Source: Sphingobacteriales bacterium
Lineage (GTDB): Bacteria > Bacteroidota > Bacteroidia > Chitinophagales > Chitinophagaceae
DNA length: 64,000 nt
Direction: 5' to 3'
NCBI GenBank assembly: GCA_016235125.1
Contig: JACRLZ010000001.1
Location: 236,645-300,644, forward strand
A program made the position numbers and the translations under genes. The notes under the pieces are model-generated. The model was given only the letters and a program-made list of their open reading frames with translations, was not told where the DNA came from and ran no database searches. This document shows positions 8,769 to 17,074 of the stretch, piece by piece; position 1 is the first letter of the stretch; each line of letters begins with the position of its first letter.

Positions 8769-8776
8769 CAAAAGTA
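8769..8776 (-). promoter_or_regulatory. possible promoter -7 box for the GNAT/RRE operon
   Basis: On the minus strand this reads TACTTTTG, an exact match to the Bacteroidota -7 consensus TAnnTTTG. No clear TTG -33 element lies at the usual 19-20 base spacing. Transcription would start near 8762, about 95 bases before the GNAT ATG. Confidence 0.35.
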
Positions 8777-8824
8777 ATAAAACAGAAGGAAGAAAAACAT
8801 TATCCGGCCCCCAAAATAAATATC

Positions 8825-8856
8825 AAATTAAAAAATTACCGGTTGCCTTCCGGTAA
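8825..8856 (-). terminator. rho-independent terminator, minus strand, with no gene feeding it
   Basis: Seven-base perfect stem TTACCGG/CCGGTAA (8836-8842 and 8850-8856) with a seven-base loop. Read on the minus strand it is followed by six T residues and more A/T. No protein gene on that strand lies to its right before 9221 or beyond, so it may end a non-coding transcript. Confidence 0.5.
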
Positions 8857-8921
8857 CATTTGTCTCATACACTTAAAATTACAGTATAAAATCTGCGAGC
8901 CGGAAAAAGCAGGTAAATTCT

Positions 8922-8969
8922 AACAGGTTTTGTTTAGTTAACCGGCTATGGTATCTCATAGCACCTGTT
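8922..8969. other. compound inverted repeat (possible structured RNA)
   Basis: Outer arms AACAGGT (8922-8928) and ACCTGTT (8963-8969) pair perfectly over seven bases. Inner arms GCTATG (8945-8950) and CATAGC (8957-8962) pair over six, directly stacked on the outer stem on one side. On the plus strand CTTTT follows. Could be an RNA fold or a protein-binding site. Confidence 0.35.
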
Positions 8970-9221
8970 CTTTTGCCACCCTCCGGTACGTTCTTTTTTC
9001 ATAATAGAACTTTACCCGGCACAAGATTTTCCCGATAGTCATTAACTACCATCAGCGGGTCTTTCTTTCACTTTCCAAAACAGAATCGTTGCAGTGCATG
9101 TTTCAACTGATCAATAATTAACAGGCATTGCAAAAATTATTTTAATATAACTTAGTCTTTCATGAATTTGCTAAAACTCATATTCCCGACCCAAACAAAC
9201 ACATTTATGAAATAAAAATAC

Positions 9222-10073
9222 ATGGAACCATTGATCCGAAATATTGCCGATACGGCCCGGTGGGTAGCCATTTACAGGGCGGATGAAAGTGAAAGGCCTG
9301 ATGCGGTCTTTCATGATCCCTATGCAAGGATGCTTGCGGGAGAACGGGGCGAACAGATTGTAGGCGCCATGGAATCCGGCCGTAAGAACAGCTGGTCATT
9401 CGTGGCCCGCACTTATTTATTTGATGAATTTATTATGCAGCATGTGAAACAGGGTTTTGATATGATCATCAATCTTGCATGCGGCCTGGATACCCGCCCC
9501 TTCCGCTTACCATTGCCTTCCACATTAACCTGGATAGATGTTGACCTTCCTGAAATAATTACTTATATGCAATCCATGCTGGCCAATGAAAAAGCGAATT
9601 GTGAACTGGAACGGATTGCATTGGACCTTTCAGACAGGGAAGCAAGGCTTGATTTATTCCATCAATTAGGAAGCAGGAATAAAAAAACACTTGTTGTTTC
9701 TGAAGGATTGATTGGCTACCTGGATGAAGTGGAAGCGGGGGCATTGGCTTATGATCTTTCGCATATACGAAACTTCAGGCATTGGGTTATGGACATGATG
9801 TCGCCGGGGATACTGCCCCTTATACAACAGGAAATGGGGTCGCTATTAGATGATGCCAATACCCCGCTGAAATTTGCCCCCGCAGAAGGAGAAGATTTTT
9901 TTCTTCTGTTTGGATGGAAACCGGTTGAATCAAGATCAAAATTAAAAACCGCCGCTTCGCTGAAAAGGCTTTCCGGCGAAATGATGGAATATGCCGCCTT
10001 TCCTGAACCCAAAGGCCCGAAAGGGAGCTTCCCCTGGTCGGGTGTTTGTCTCTTTGAAAATATAGCTAAATAA
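9222..10073 (+). CDS. class I SAM methyltransferase, leucine carboxyl methyltransferase (LCM) family
   Basis: A 283-residue methyltransferase of the LCM/TIGR00027 family. Visible signatures are the N-terminal NIADTARWVAIYRADESERPDAVFHDPYAR, the SAM-binding INLACGLDTRPFRL (around 88-101) and WIDVDLPEII (around 107-116), and VVSEGLIGYL (around 158-167). The family methylates carboxylates or polyketide hydroxyls; the substrate is not known here. The high frequency of this family in secondary-metabolite loci fits its place beside the RRE/ATP-grasp operon, though it is divergent from it across the 555-bp spacer. Its stop lies 22 bases before the yifB remnant, so it falls inside the putatively inserted block. 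Confidence 0.88.
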   Translation: MEPLIRNIADTARWVAIYRADESERPDAVFHDPYARMLAGERGEQIVGAMESGRKNSWSFVARTYLFDEFIMQHVKQGFDMIINLACGLDTRPFRLPLPSTLTWIDVDLPEIITYMQSMLANEKANCELERIALDLSDREARLDLFHQLGSRNKKTLVVSEGLIGYLDEVEAGALAYDLSHIRNFRHWVMDMMSPGILPLIQQEMGSLLDDANTPLKFAPAEGEDFFLLFGWKPVESRSKLKTAASLKRLSGEMMEYAAFPEPKGPKGSFPWSGVCLFENIAK

Positions 10074-10095
10074 AGTCAACCTATATTTTCACGGC

Positions 10096-10153
10096 CATAG
10101 CGTCAGAAGCAATTCAATACCGCAACCTTGAGATAAAAGCATGGAGGGGGTAA
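10096..10153 (+). pseudogene. remnant of a yifB 3' end
   Basis: Read from 10100 this encodes ASEAIQYRNLEIKAWRG and a stop, against AEAIQYRSLDREGWAG and a stop at the end of the intact yifB (1272-1319). Nucleotide similarity is strongest at 10106-10131 (three differences in 26 bases). It has no start codon and no open frame upstream, and one base appears inserted near 10100 (CAT AGCG TCA). It is non-functional. Together with the intact copy it flanks 1320-10095, suggesting that this block was inserted or recombined at the 3' end of yifB and left the old end behind. Confidence 0.75.
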
Positions 10154-10170
10154 AAAGCAGATTGTTCTTC

Positions 10171-10178
10171 TAACTTTG
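10171..10178 (+). promoter_or_regulatory. TAACTTTG -7 promoter box six bases before a start codon
   Basis: Exact match to TAnnTTTG, ending at 10178; the glycosyltransferase ATG is at 10185. Transcription would begin at or next to the ATG, giving a leaderless or nearly leaderless mRNA. The in-frame TTG at 10176 lies inside this box and is therefore not a credible start. No clear -33 TTG is seen. Confidence 0.5.
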
Positions 10179-10184
10179 CCCATC

Positions 10185-10949
10185 ATGCAGGAATATTTTC
10201 AACAGCTCAATCAATGCTACGACAAAATCTATGTGCTGAGTGTGGAATCAGCAACTGAACGCAGGAAATTATTTTCTCAGCGGTTTAAAGGGCTGAATTA
10301 TTCTTTCTTCTACGGTGCTGATAAAAATAAATTCAGCATTGAGGAAATCGAAGCAAAAAATATTTTCAGTGAAAAGCTGACCCGACAGCACCATCGCTTC
10401 AGCAAAACGATGAAGCATGGCGAAATAGCCTGTTCCTGGAGCCATAAGATGATATATGAAGATATGCTGGCGAAAAATTATCAGCGCATCCTCATTTTTG
10501 AAGATGATGCTGTACCCGATGAAATAATGCTGAAGAATATCCCGGACATTCTGAAAGAAATACCGGAAGATTGTGAACTGCTGATGTGGGGCTGGGATAA
10601 AAACGGGAACCGGAATATTATTACCGGTTTGCGGCAATTCATATATCATATTCAGCACAGCCTGGGAAGATTAAAATGGGATCATACCATGATCAGCAAC
10701 TTGTTTGCAAAAAAATATTCGACGCATTTGAAGAAAGCAGGATTTCATGATTATACTTATTGTTATGCCATCAGCCGCACCGCAGCGGAAAACCTGATAA
10801 AAATGCAAACTCCCATTCAGTATATTGCTGACAACCTGCTGGCACATGCAGCCACAAATAGAGTGGTGAAAGGATATATTACATGGCCGCAGATATTTTT
10901 GCATGACAGTTTGCCCGATGGAACACACAGAGATTCGTATATTCGGTGA
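10185..10949 (+). CDS. glycosyltransferase family 25
   Basis: A 254-residue GT25 (LPS-type) glycosyltransferase, a family that transfers galactose and other sugars onto lipooligosaccharide. Visible are the N-terminal IYVLSVESATERR, the conserved KHGEIACSWSHKMIYEDML (about 84-102), the acidic motif ILIFEDDA (about 107-114) and a C-terminal YCYAISRTAAENLI. The start is taken at ATG 10185 because an upstream TTG overlaps the promoter box. Cytoplasmic, no signal peptide. In the ancestor it may have sat directly downstream of yifB, since the yifB remnant lies 32 bases upstream of this start. Sugar specificity cannot be told. Confidence 0.88.
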   Translation: MQEYFQQLNQCYDKIYVLSVESATERRKLFSQRFKGLNYSFFYGADKNKFSIEEIEAKNIFSEKLTRQHHRFSKTMKHGEIACSWSHKMIYEDMLAKNYQRILIFEDDAVPDEIMLKNIPDILKEIPEDCELLMWGWDKNGNRNIITGLRQFIYHIQHSLGRLKWDHTMISNLFAKKYSTHLKKAGFHDYTYCYAISRTAAENLIKMQTPIQYIADNLLAHAATNRVVKGYITWPQIFLHDSLPDGTHRDSYIR

Positions 10950-11033
10950 TAGTCTGACAAAAAACATGCAGGGCCGGGAAAAAAATAAGCTGTCATGATT
11001 TTTGCAGAGCATTTCCGATAACCAACAAATAAC

Positions 11034-12860
11034 ATGAAAATATTAATAGCCTATCTCAAACCCTATAAATGGCTGGTGGCGCTGGTTCTTTGCCTTTCAG
11101 CCATCAACATAGGTTTCTCTTTATTTGATCCTATCATCTTCGGCAAGCTCATTAACCTGGCCGAATATCATCAATCTGTAAATACACCGCCGGGGCATTT
11201 TGAATGGAATGATTTTCTTTTTACCAAATCAAGTATTGTTGCCAAGTCGGGAAAAGAAAAAATCGTGTATGGTGTGGTGTGGCTCCTGCTGGCTTCCATA
11301 TCCGTCGCCATGGTGAGCCGTATCGCCAAAGCCTTCCAGGATTATTTTCAGAACCTCATTACACAAAAATTTGGCGCTGCTGTTTTTACACAGGGATTAC
11401 AGCATGCCATGAAACTGCCCTACCAGGAATTCGAAGATGCAAGAAGCGGTGAAACCCTTAGCATCCTGCAGAAAGTAAGAATTGATACGGAAAAATTTGT
11501 CGCCGCATTCATCAACATCCTTTTCCCGGTAATTATAGGAATTATTTTCGTTGCAGTATATGCTACTACCATTGACTGGAGTCTTCCCCTGGTTTATTTT
11601 GGCGGAATATTTCTTTTAACCATCATCTCAAACCTGCTAAGTAAAAAAGTAAAAATTATTCAGAAAAAAATTGTAGGACAAACTACTGCACTGGCCGGCG
11701 CCACCACCGAATCACTCCGTAATATTGAATTGGTAAAAAGCCTTGGCCTCACCCAGCAGGAAGTAAGCCGTTTGAATAAAAATACTTTCAAAATCCTCGG
11801 CCTTGAGCTCACAAAAGTGAAACGCATCCGCAGCATCAGCTTTATTCAGGGAACGTTTGTAAACACACTCCGTCAGGTTATCTTATTTCTGCTGATGTTG
11901 TTTATTTATCAGGGAAAAATGGATGCAGGACAGATCGTAACCATGCAGATATTTTCCTTTTTTGTTTTTGGTCCCTTGCAGGAAATCGGGAATATCATCC
12001 TCTCCTATCGGGAAGCGCAGGCCTCGCTGGAGAATTTCGGTAACCTGATGAAGAAAATACCTGAAGCAAAGCCCGATCATCCAAAACATCTTGGAAAAAT
12101 CGAAACACTTGAATTTGATCATGTGGCTTTCAAACACCGGACCGCCATGCAAAATGCAATAAACGATATCAGTTTTAAAGTAAATACCGGCGAGACAATT
12201 GCATTTGTCGGCCCATCCGGTTCAGGCAAAACGACACTCATGAAATTGCTGGTAGGTTTATATCGTCCACAGGATGGAAAAATTTTATACAATGGCATTG
12301 ATGAAAACAGTATTGACTTTGAGGATCTGCGAAATCAAATCGGGTTTGTAACACAGGACACACAGCTTTTCTCAGGAACTATCAAAGAAAATCTTTTGTT
12401 TGTCAATCCTCAGGCTTCCGAAGATGATCTGAGAGATGTATTGAACAAAGCTTCCTGTCAAAACCTGCTGGAAAGAGCAGGAAACGGATTAGAAACAATG
12501 ATTGGTGAAGGTGGCCTGAAATTATCCGGTGGTGAAAAACAAAGACTGTCCATCGCAAGAGCCCTGCTTCGCAAACCCAAACTCTTATTATTTGACGAAG
12601 CTACTTCAGCGCTGGATTCGCTGACAGAAGAAGAAATAACCGATACCATTCGGGAAATTTCGCAACTGGGTAATCAAATTACCATACTCATTGCCCATCG
12701 TCTGTCAACTATCATGCATGCTGACAGGATATATGTGCTGGAAAAAGGAGATGTGGTGGAAACAGGTAATCATGAAAAACTATTGGATGAAAAAGGTTTA
12801 TACTATGCCATGTGGCGCCAGCAGATTGGTGAAAGAAAAAATAAATTTAATGTAGCCTGA
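11034..12860 (+). CDS. ABC exporter, fused permease and ATPase
   Basis: A 608-residue half-transporter of the MsbA/LmrA type, presumably a homodimer in the inner membrane. The N-terminal membrane domain (about 1-330) begins YKWLVALVLCLSAINIGFSLFDP and has an unusually long loop (about 45-75) between the first two membrane helices. The ATPase domain has Walker A GPSGSGKTT (about 393-401), Q-loop VTQDTQLFSG, signature LSGGEKQR (about 496), Walker B LLLFDEATSALD and H-loop AHRLST. Substrate unknown: lipid, peptide or drug export are all possible. The rhodanese gene starts one base after its stop, so they are co-transcribed. Confidence 0.93.
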   Translation: MKILIAYLKPYKWLVALVLCLSAINIGFSLFDPIIFGKLINLAEYHQSVNTPPGHFEWNDFLFTKSSIVAKSGKEKIVYGVVWLLLASISVAMVSRIAKAFQDYFQNLITQKFGAAVFTQGLQHAMKLPYQEFEDARSGETLSILQKVRIDTEKFVAAFINILFPVIIGIIFVAVYATTIDWSLPLVYFGGIFLLTIISNLLSKKVKIIQKKIVGQTTALAGATTESLRNIELVKSLGLTQQEVSRLNKNTFKILGLELTKVKRIRSISFIQGTFVNTLRQVILFLLMLFIYQGKMDAGQIVTMQIFSFFVFGPLQEIGNIILSYREAQASLENFGNLMKKIPEAKPDHPKHLGKIETLEFDHVAFKHRTAMQNAINDISFKVNTGETIAFVGPSGSGKTTLMKLLVGLYRPQDGKILYNGIDENSIDFEDLRNQIGFVTQDTQLFSGTIKENLLFVNPQASEDDLRDVLNKASCQNLLERAGNGLETMIGEGGLKLSGGEKQRLSIARALLRKPKLLLFDEATSALDSLTEEEITDTIREISQLGNQITILIAHRLSTIMHADRIYVLEKGDVVETGNHEKLLDEKGLYYAMWRQQIGERKNKFNVA

Positions 12861-12861
12861 T

Positions 12862-13173
12862 ATGGGGTTGTTTTCATTTTTAGGATTGTTTGACAAAACA
12901 AAAGATGCACTTCGCAGGGGTGCGATAATAATAGACGTAAGGACACCGCAGGAATTTGATATGGGGCATATCCCGGAAGCCATGCATATTCCGGTGGACC
13001 GCATCCGAATGCAGTCGGAAAGATTAAAAGCCATGAAACGACCGATAGTTTTATGTTGTAATTCCGGTGCAAGAAGCGGAAAGGCACTTGTATTCCTGAA
13101 GGCAGAAGGGCTAAAAGATGTTTATAACGGAGGCAATTGGCAACATCTTCTCAAAATTATGCACAGGTTATAA
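12862..13173 (+). CDS. single-domain rhodanese
   Basis: A 103-residue rhodanese-like sulfurtransferase. IDVRTPQEFDMGHIPEAMHIP (28-48) is the classic rhodanese motif, and the active loop is CCNSGARS, with the catalytic Cys followed by NSGAR. YNGGNW near the C-terminus closes the fold. The family moves sulfane sulfur between thiols; small versions also detoxify cyanide or assist sulfur transfer. No signal peptide is evident, so it is probably cytoplasmic. It starts immediately after the ABC exporter gene and ends two bases from a convergent lipoprotein gene. Confidence 0.92.
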   Translation: MGLFSFLGLFDKTKDALRRGAIIIDVRTPQEFDMGHIPEAMHIPVDRIRMQSERLKAMKRPIVLCCNSGARSGKALVFLKAEGLKDVYNGGNWQHLLKIMHRL

Positions 13174-13175
13174 TA

Positions 13176-13655
13176 TCAGGGATTCACTTTCACCTTCACT
13201 GATTTCGTTGCCGAATTATAACCATGATCTTCAAAGAAAACAGTAACGGTGTAATCTGTTGGAACGGGTACTGAAGTAGTGTAAGAAACATTGAAATTAT
13301 GCAGCAGCACATAATGTATCTCGTATAATTGCTCCTTCACTATTTGCCCGTTGGCATCATTGGTAATGCGGACACTTCCCCGATAAAGACCAAGATCATC
13401 TGTTACTCTTCCGGTTACATTGATAGTATTGCCACTTGTAAATACCTGGTTGGCTGCAGGAGTATACACCTCAAGTACAGGCGCAGTAACGTCGGTAGGT
13501 GAAGGATTGCCACCCCCGTTACCATTATTGTTATTATCATTGCCGCTGCCACCTCCTTTGGAGCATGATGCCAAAATCAGCGCAATTGCTACAAATAGAA
13601 AAGTCGAAATACATTTTTTCTGCGCAGGCTTAAATCTACGATTCTTTTTTTTCAT
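13176..13655 (-). CDS. lipoprotein with Ig-like domain
   Basis: A 159-residue lipoprotein. The positively charged N-terminus leads into a hydrophobic stretch and lipobox LASC (Cys about 31). A low-complexity Gly/Asn/Ser/Pro linker follows (about 34-53), then one beta-sandwich-like domain beginning TAPVLEVYTPAANQVFTSGNTINVTGRVTDD, resembling bacterial Ig-like or DUF4625-type domains. Likely surface or periplasmic. Overlaps the end of the upstream membrane-protein gene by 20 bases. Function unknown. Confidence 0.8.
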   Translation of the reverse strand: MKKKNRRFKPAQKKCISTFLFVAIALILASCSKGGGSGNDNNNNGNGGGNPSPTDVTAPVLEVYTPAANQVFTSGNTINVTGRVTDDLGLYRGSVRITNDANGQIVKEQLYEIHYVLLHNFNVSYTTSVPVPTDYTVTVFFEDHGYNSATKSVKVKVNP

Positions 13656-14088
13656 TATCGTCAGGTATTAAATCCCTAAAAAAATTTGACTTTTCCAATT
13701 CCTCAATATCACTGAGTTCCAGCTCAATTGCATTGGTACTTTGTATAATCTCTACCAATGATATTACAAGCGATGTCAATAAACTTAAAAGACTTAAGGC
13801 GAAAATATATTCAGCCGGCTTTCCCCAATCCTTGTAAATACTATACATACATGCCACACAGCTTAAAAAGCTGAATACACCAAGACCCTGCATATACCGT
13901 ATCAGGTTGATCCTTTTCCTCAGGCTTTTTATCTGCTGTAATAAAATCTTGCTTTTATGCCCGGTAATATACTCATCGTGCAATTTCCGAACAAGGTTGG
14001 CCAAGGCAATAAAGCGATTGCCATAAGCCAGCAGCAATAAACTGATGGCCGGAAATAAAAGTGCAGGGGTGTTGATTGAAATTTCCAT
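13636..14088 (-). CDS. DUF2721 membrane protein
   Basis: A 150-residue protein with three hydrophobic segments: PALLFPAISLLLLAYGNRF near the start, GVFSFLSCVACMYSIY in the middle and IFALSLLSLLTSLVISLVEI towards the end. Between them is the charged helix KLHDEYITGHKSKILLQQIKSLRKRINLIRYMQ. This matches the pattern of the DUF2721 family, whose function is unknown. ATG 14088 is preferred; an upstream in-frame TTG would add two residues. Its 3' end overlaps the lipoprotein gene, so they form an operon. Confidence 0.78.
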   Translation of the reverse strand: MEISINTPALLFPAISLLLLAYGNRFIALANLVRKLHDEYITGHKSKILLQQIKSLRKRINLIRYMQGLGVFSFLSCVACMYSIYKDWGKPAEYIFALSLLSLLTSLVISLVEIIQSTNAIELELSDIEELEKSNFFRDLIPDDNEKKES

Positions 14089-14128
14089 AAGCAAAGATTA
14101 AAATAAAAGCTGATACCGGTTTTCAGTA

Positions 14129-16537
14129 TCATTTATCCGGAAGCCTTTTTAAAGTAAAATTCAACGGCACATTCAGCTTAATGGAAAAGTTTCTTCCTGT
14201 ATTAAATACCCCTTTCCGGCCGGTTACATTATTCTCATCGGTATATTTCAGACGGCTTAAATGATTTTGATAGGCTTTGTCCGTAATATTATTCATGGCT
14301 ATATGAATACTGAATAAAATTTTTCTTTTGCGGGTTATAATGTCAGAACCCAGCCCTGCATTCAGCAGCGAGTATCCATTAGTTGATGTTTCGCCTGAAA
14401 AACCTGTGAATGGATGGTCTTGCTTAAAGGTATTGTCCAGTTCGGTCTTGACATATAAGTTGCTGAAATAATGACCCGCTTTTTTGATATCTGCCCTGAG
14501 TTCGGTAATCCACCGTGTTGCCGGAATTAATGGAAGATTATTTGTTCCATCCACTTTTTGGTCAAACATGCCCCTGACAAATGAGAAAGTATTTTCAAAA
14601 TGCAGCCAATGCACCGGGTGCGGATGAATATCCAGTTGCAGTTCCACCCCTGCCAGCTTTGCATTATGCTGATCAAACTGAAATGCAGTGATAAATTCTC
14701 CTCCAACATTTACCAGTGAATCGCCTCCTGAAACAGATTGCAGTTTTCTGTAAAAAATAAAATCCCTGATCCGGTTATAAAAACTGCTTATCTCAAAGCT
14801 TAAATGTTCATTTTCCAAACCAAGTCCGCCATCCAGTTGAAAACTTGTTTCGGATTTCAAACGCCGGTCACCATATTCATACCGGTTAGTTCCCTCATGA
14901 GCTCCATTACTGGAAAGTTCCGCAAGAGTAGGCGCCCGGAAACCCCGTGCCATATTAGCCTTAAGAGTTATTCCCTCAGTTATCTCAAAGCTTACACCGG
15001 CGCTACCGGAAAAATTGGAAAAGGAACGGGTAAAAGCTGCAAATCTCAGTTCACTTCCCTCATACATTTCCCTGGCATCCACCGAACGGCTGTCATATCT
15101 TAATCCCCCGCTGATGGTTGCTTTTTTAAACAATCGTTGTACATATACAAAAGCACCAATGTCAAAAAGATTATACTCAGGTATCAATGCTTCCACTCCT
15201 TTGTTATAATTGCGCTGGCTCATTCCGTTCACCCCAATTGTTGTATGCCATTCCTTTACTTCCGGGAATTGCCATTGTACATTATAATTAATCGTTTTAA
15301 GGTCAAATAAAATACTTTTTTCTGCCGGGATTTCAGGATTACCAAACTCTGACCGAAGGTTGTTCTGATACCCGATTATTATTTTCAAACGACTCTTGTT
15401 TATGGAAAAATTATTATCCGTGATAAACTTACTATGCTGAACCCTTTGGCGGGGAATAAATAACTCTTTGCTATCCAGATCTGCCGGGGTTGCAATTCTC
15501 TCCAAAGCCGACCCGGCAAATAATATAAATTGTCCCGTTGCATCATCTCTGTCTCCTTCCACCAATCCGAGGTTTTGATAAAACCGGCTGAAAATAAAAT
15601 GGCTATAACCCCAGCTTTTATTAAGACCTATATATCCTCCAAAATTTTTTTCATTAAACCCGGAATTAAGCACCTTTCCATCGTACCTGTTTTTATAATT
15701 GCCGGCTGACTTGTAAGTTCCATACAAATTCCAGTTCAATCCGTGTTTGTTTGCTGCAACATTTCCATTGATAGCAAACAGTCCGTTGTTACTTTGATAA
15801 TTCGATAAAATATTTGTACGCAGCATCCCCTCTGCAACAGGCGTATGGGTAATAAAATTGATAACCCCTGCCAGTGCATCGCTGCCGTACATCAGTGAGG
15901 CCGGACCTTTCAATATTTCCACCCTTCCCACACTAAGCTCATCAATCTCCACTCCATGTTCATCTCCCCATTGTTGACCTTCCTGTCTTATGCCTTCATT
16001 AATGATGACTATCCGGTTATATCCAAGGCCCCTGATAACAGGTTTTGAAACAGATGGGCCGGTGGAAATTTGTGATACTCCCGGCACATGGGTCAGCGCA
16101 TCAATAATATTGGCGGATGTAGCCTGAACTAAATTGTTTTTACGCAGCGATGTTACAGGCACCGGCGATTTTTTGATTGCAGTTGCCCCGGCTACGCCAG
16201 TTACAATCACAGCCTCGTTTTCAATAACTACGGTTGATAAAGAAAAATTTTTTTCTTTACTGCGGGTTATTTCAATATGTTCGGTAAAAGAGCCATAACC
16301 CGTAAATGAAACTTCTACTACATGATGACCAGGGGAGATATTTTTCAAAATATACCTCCCGGAAGAATCGGCGCTGGTACCCACCTTGTCATCCGCCAGA
16401 TATATGGTAGCTCCCGGCAGTGGCTCTCCTGTTCTGGCATCCGTTACTTTCCCGGTTAATGATATTTTCTGCTGCGAAAATGCGATCAATGCAGAAAACA
16501 GTCCTGTAAATAATAATGAATATTGCTTAATCTTCAT
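14129..16537 (-). CDS. TonB-dependent outer-membrane receptor
   Basis: An 802-residue TonB-dependent transporter. Signal peptide (about 1-22, ending IAFSQ), carboxypeptidase-regulatory-like domain (ISLTGKVTDARTGEPLPGATIYL), plug domain (about 110-230: VVIENEAVIVTGVAGATAIKKSP, VPGVSQISTGPSVSKPVIRGLGYNRI) and a 22-strand-type barrel containing NMARGFRAPTLAELSSNG and ending KLNVPLNFTLKRLPDK. The ATG at 16537 gives a clean signal peptide; an upstream in-frame ATG would add 23 unlikely residues. The short plug and regulatory domain plus the small cysteine protein just upstream suggest a metal or siderophore transporter rather than a glycan receptor; that is inference. Confidence 0.92.
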   Translation of the reverse strand: MKIKQYSLLFTGLFSALIAFSQQKISLTGKVTDARTGEPLPGATIYLADDKVGTSADSSGRYILKNISPGHHVVEVSFTGYGSFTEHIEITRSKEKNFSLSTVVIENEAVIVTGVAGATAIKKSPVPVTSLRKNNLVQATSANIIDALTHVPGVSQISTGPSVSKPVIRGLGYNRIVIINEGIRQEGQQWGDEHGVEIDELSVGRVEILKGPASLMYGSDALAGVINFITHTPVAEGMLRTNILSNYQSNNGLFAINGNVAANKHGLNWNLYGTYKSAGNYKNRYDGKVLNSGFNEKNFGGYIGLNKSWGYSHFIFSRFYQNLGLVEGDRDDATGQFILFAGSALERIATPADLDSKELFIPRQRVQHSKFITDNNFSINKSRLKIIIGYQNNLRSEFGNPEIPAEKSILFDLKTINYNVQWQFPEVKEWHTTIGVNGMSQRNYNKGVEALIPEYNLFDIGAFVYVQRLFKKATISGGLRYDSRSVDAREMYEGSELRFAAFTRSFSNFSGSAGVSFEITEGITLKANMARGFRAPTLAELSSNGAHEGTNRYEYGDRRLKSETSFQLDGGLGLENEHLSFEISSFYNRIRDFIFYRKLQSVSGGDSLVNVGGEFITAFQFDQHNAKLAGVELQLDIHPHPVHWLHFENTFSFVRGMFDQKVDGTNNLPLIPATRWITELRADIKKAGHYFSNLYVKTELDNTFKQDHPFTGFSGETSTNGYSLLNAGLGSDIITRKRKILFSIHIAMNNITDKAYQNHLSRLKYTDENNVTGRKGVFNTGRNFSIKLNVPLNFTLKRLPDK

Positions 16538-16609
16538 GGCAATTGAAATTTGATGAATAATAAGGAGTAACAAAACGATGATAAAAAATGCAGGAATAAA
16601 GTGCATTCA

Positions 16610-16933
16610 TTAAGCCGCAGGCGGACCACGAAGAGCAGGAAGAGCCAGTATAGCAAAAGGAGTGATATCTTTTACAAAAGATGAATTGATCAGAATTACC
16701 GGTCGGGGGTTATCGAAGCTTAAAACTACCGTTCCTTCAATTGGTGTAAGAAAATCATCAACACAGGTGCAGCCGTAATTAACCGTTCGGGTGTCATTGT
16801 TGTCCGGCGCTTCCTTAGCAAAACTTCCTGTATGAAGGAAATTATGCAGAAATAAACCAGCTCCTGATTTCTGTGAAAAAACCAGTATTAACAAGAAAGC
16901 TGCCCATCGTAAGAATACTGTACGGTGTCTCAT
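16610..16933 (-). CDS. small exported protein with CTC motif, paired with TonB receptor
   Basis: A 107-residue protein with an N-terminal hydrophobic segment (AAFLLILVFSQKSGAGLFLHNFLH) and a central VNYGCTCVDDFLTPIEGTVVL, followed by a hydrophobic tail ending LPALRGPPAA. It lies 72 bases upstream of the TonB receptor in the same orientation. The CxC motif could bind a metal, but this is only suggestive. ATG 16933 is preferred over an upstream TTG at 16945. I did not recognise a named family. Small proteins of this sort recur before TonB receptors in Bacteroidota. Confidence 0.65.
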   Translation of the reverse strand: MRHRTVFLRWAAFLLILVFSQKSGAGLFLHNFLHTGSFAKEAPDNNDTRTVNYGCTCVDDFLTPIEGTVVLSFDNPRPVILINSSFVKDITPFAILALPALRGPPAA

Positions 16934-17074
16934 TCTGCATCGCAAGATACAAAAAAGGAAAAACCTTCAGGAGATTGCCCGAAATGCGAATTTTCAGGCA
17001 TAATTTTTTATCTTGTTGGAATAATCTGTCGTTTCGTTTAAACCATAATAGAATCAAATATTCAAATACCCGCT

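Larger units (their letters stand above)
8667..9221. other. 555-bp intergenic region with two hairpins
   Basis: Lies between the divergent GNAT and methyltransferase genes. I found no open frame longer than about 17 codons from ATG on the minus strand between 8860 and 9221. It contains a terminator-like hairpin reading leftwards (8825-8856), a compound stem at 8922-8969 and a possible minus-strand promoter box at 8769-8776. It is long for this gene-dense genome and could hold a small RNA or regulatory leader. Confidence 0.5.

Noticed and set aside
1320..10095. Integrase or transposase responsible for the inserted block
   Set aside because: Every gene in the block was assigned and none is a recombinase; the block may have come by homologous recombination.
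10176..10184. TTG at 10176 as the start of the glycosyltransferase
   Set aside because: It lies within the TAACTTTG promoter box; the ATG at 10185 gives the family's normal N-terminus.
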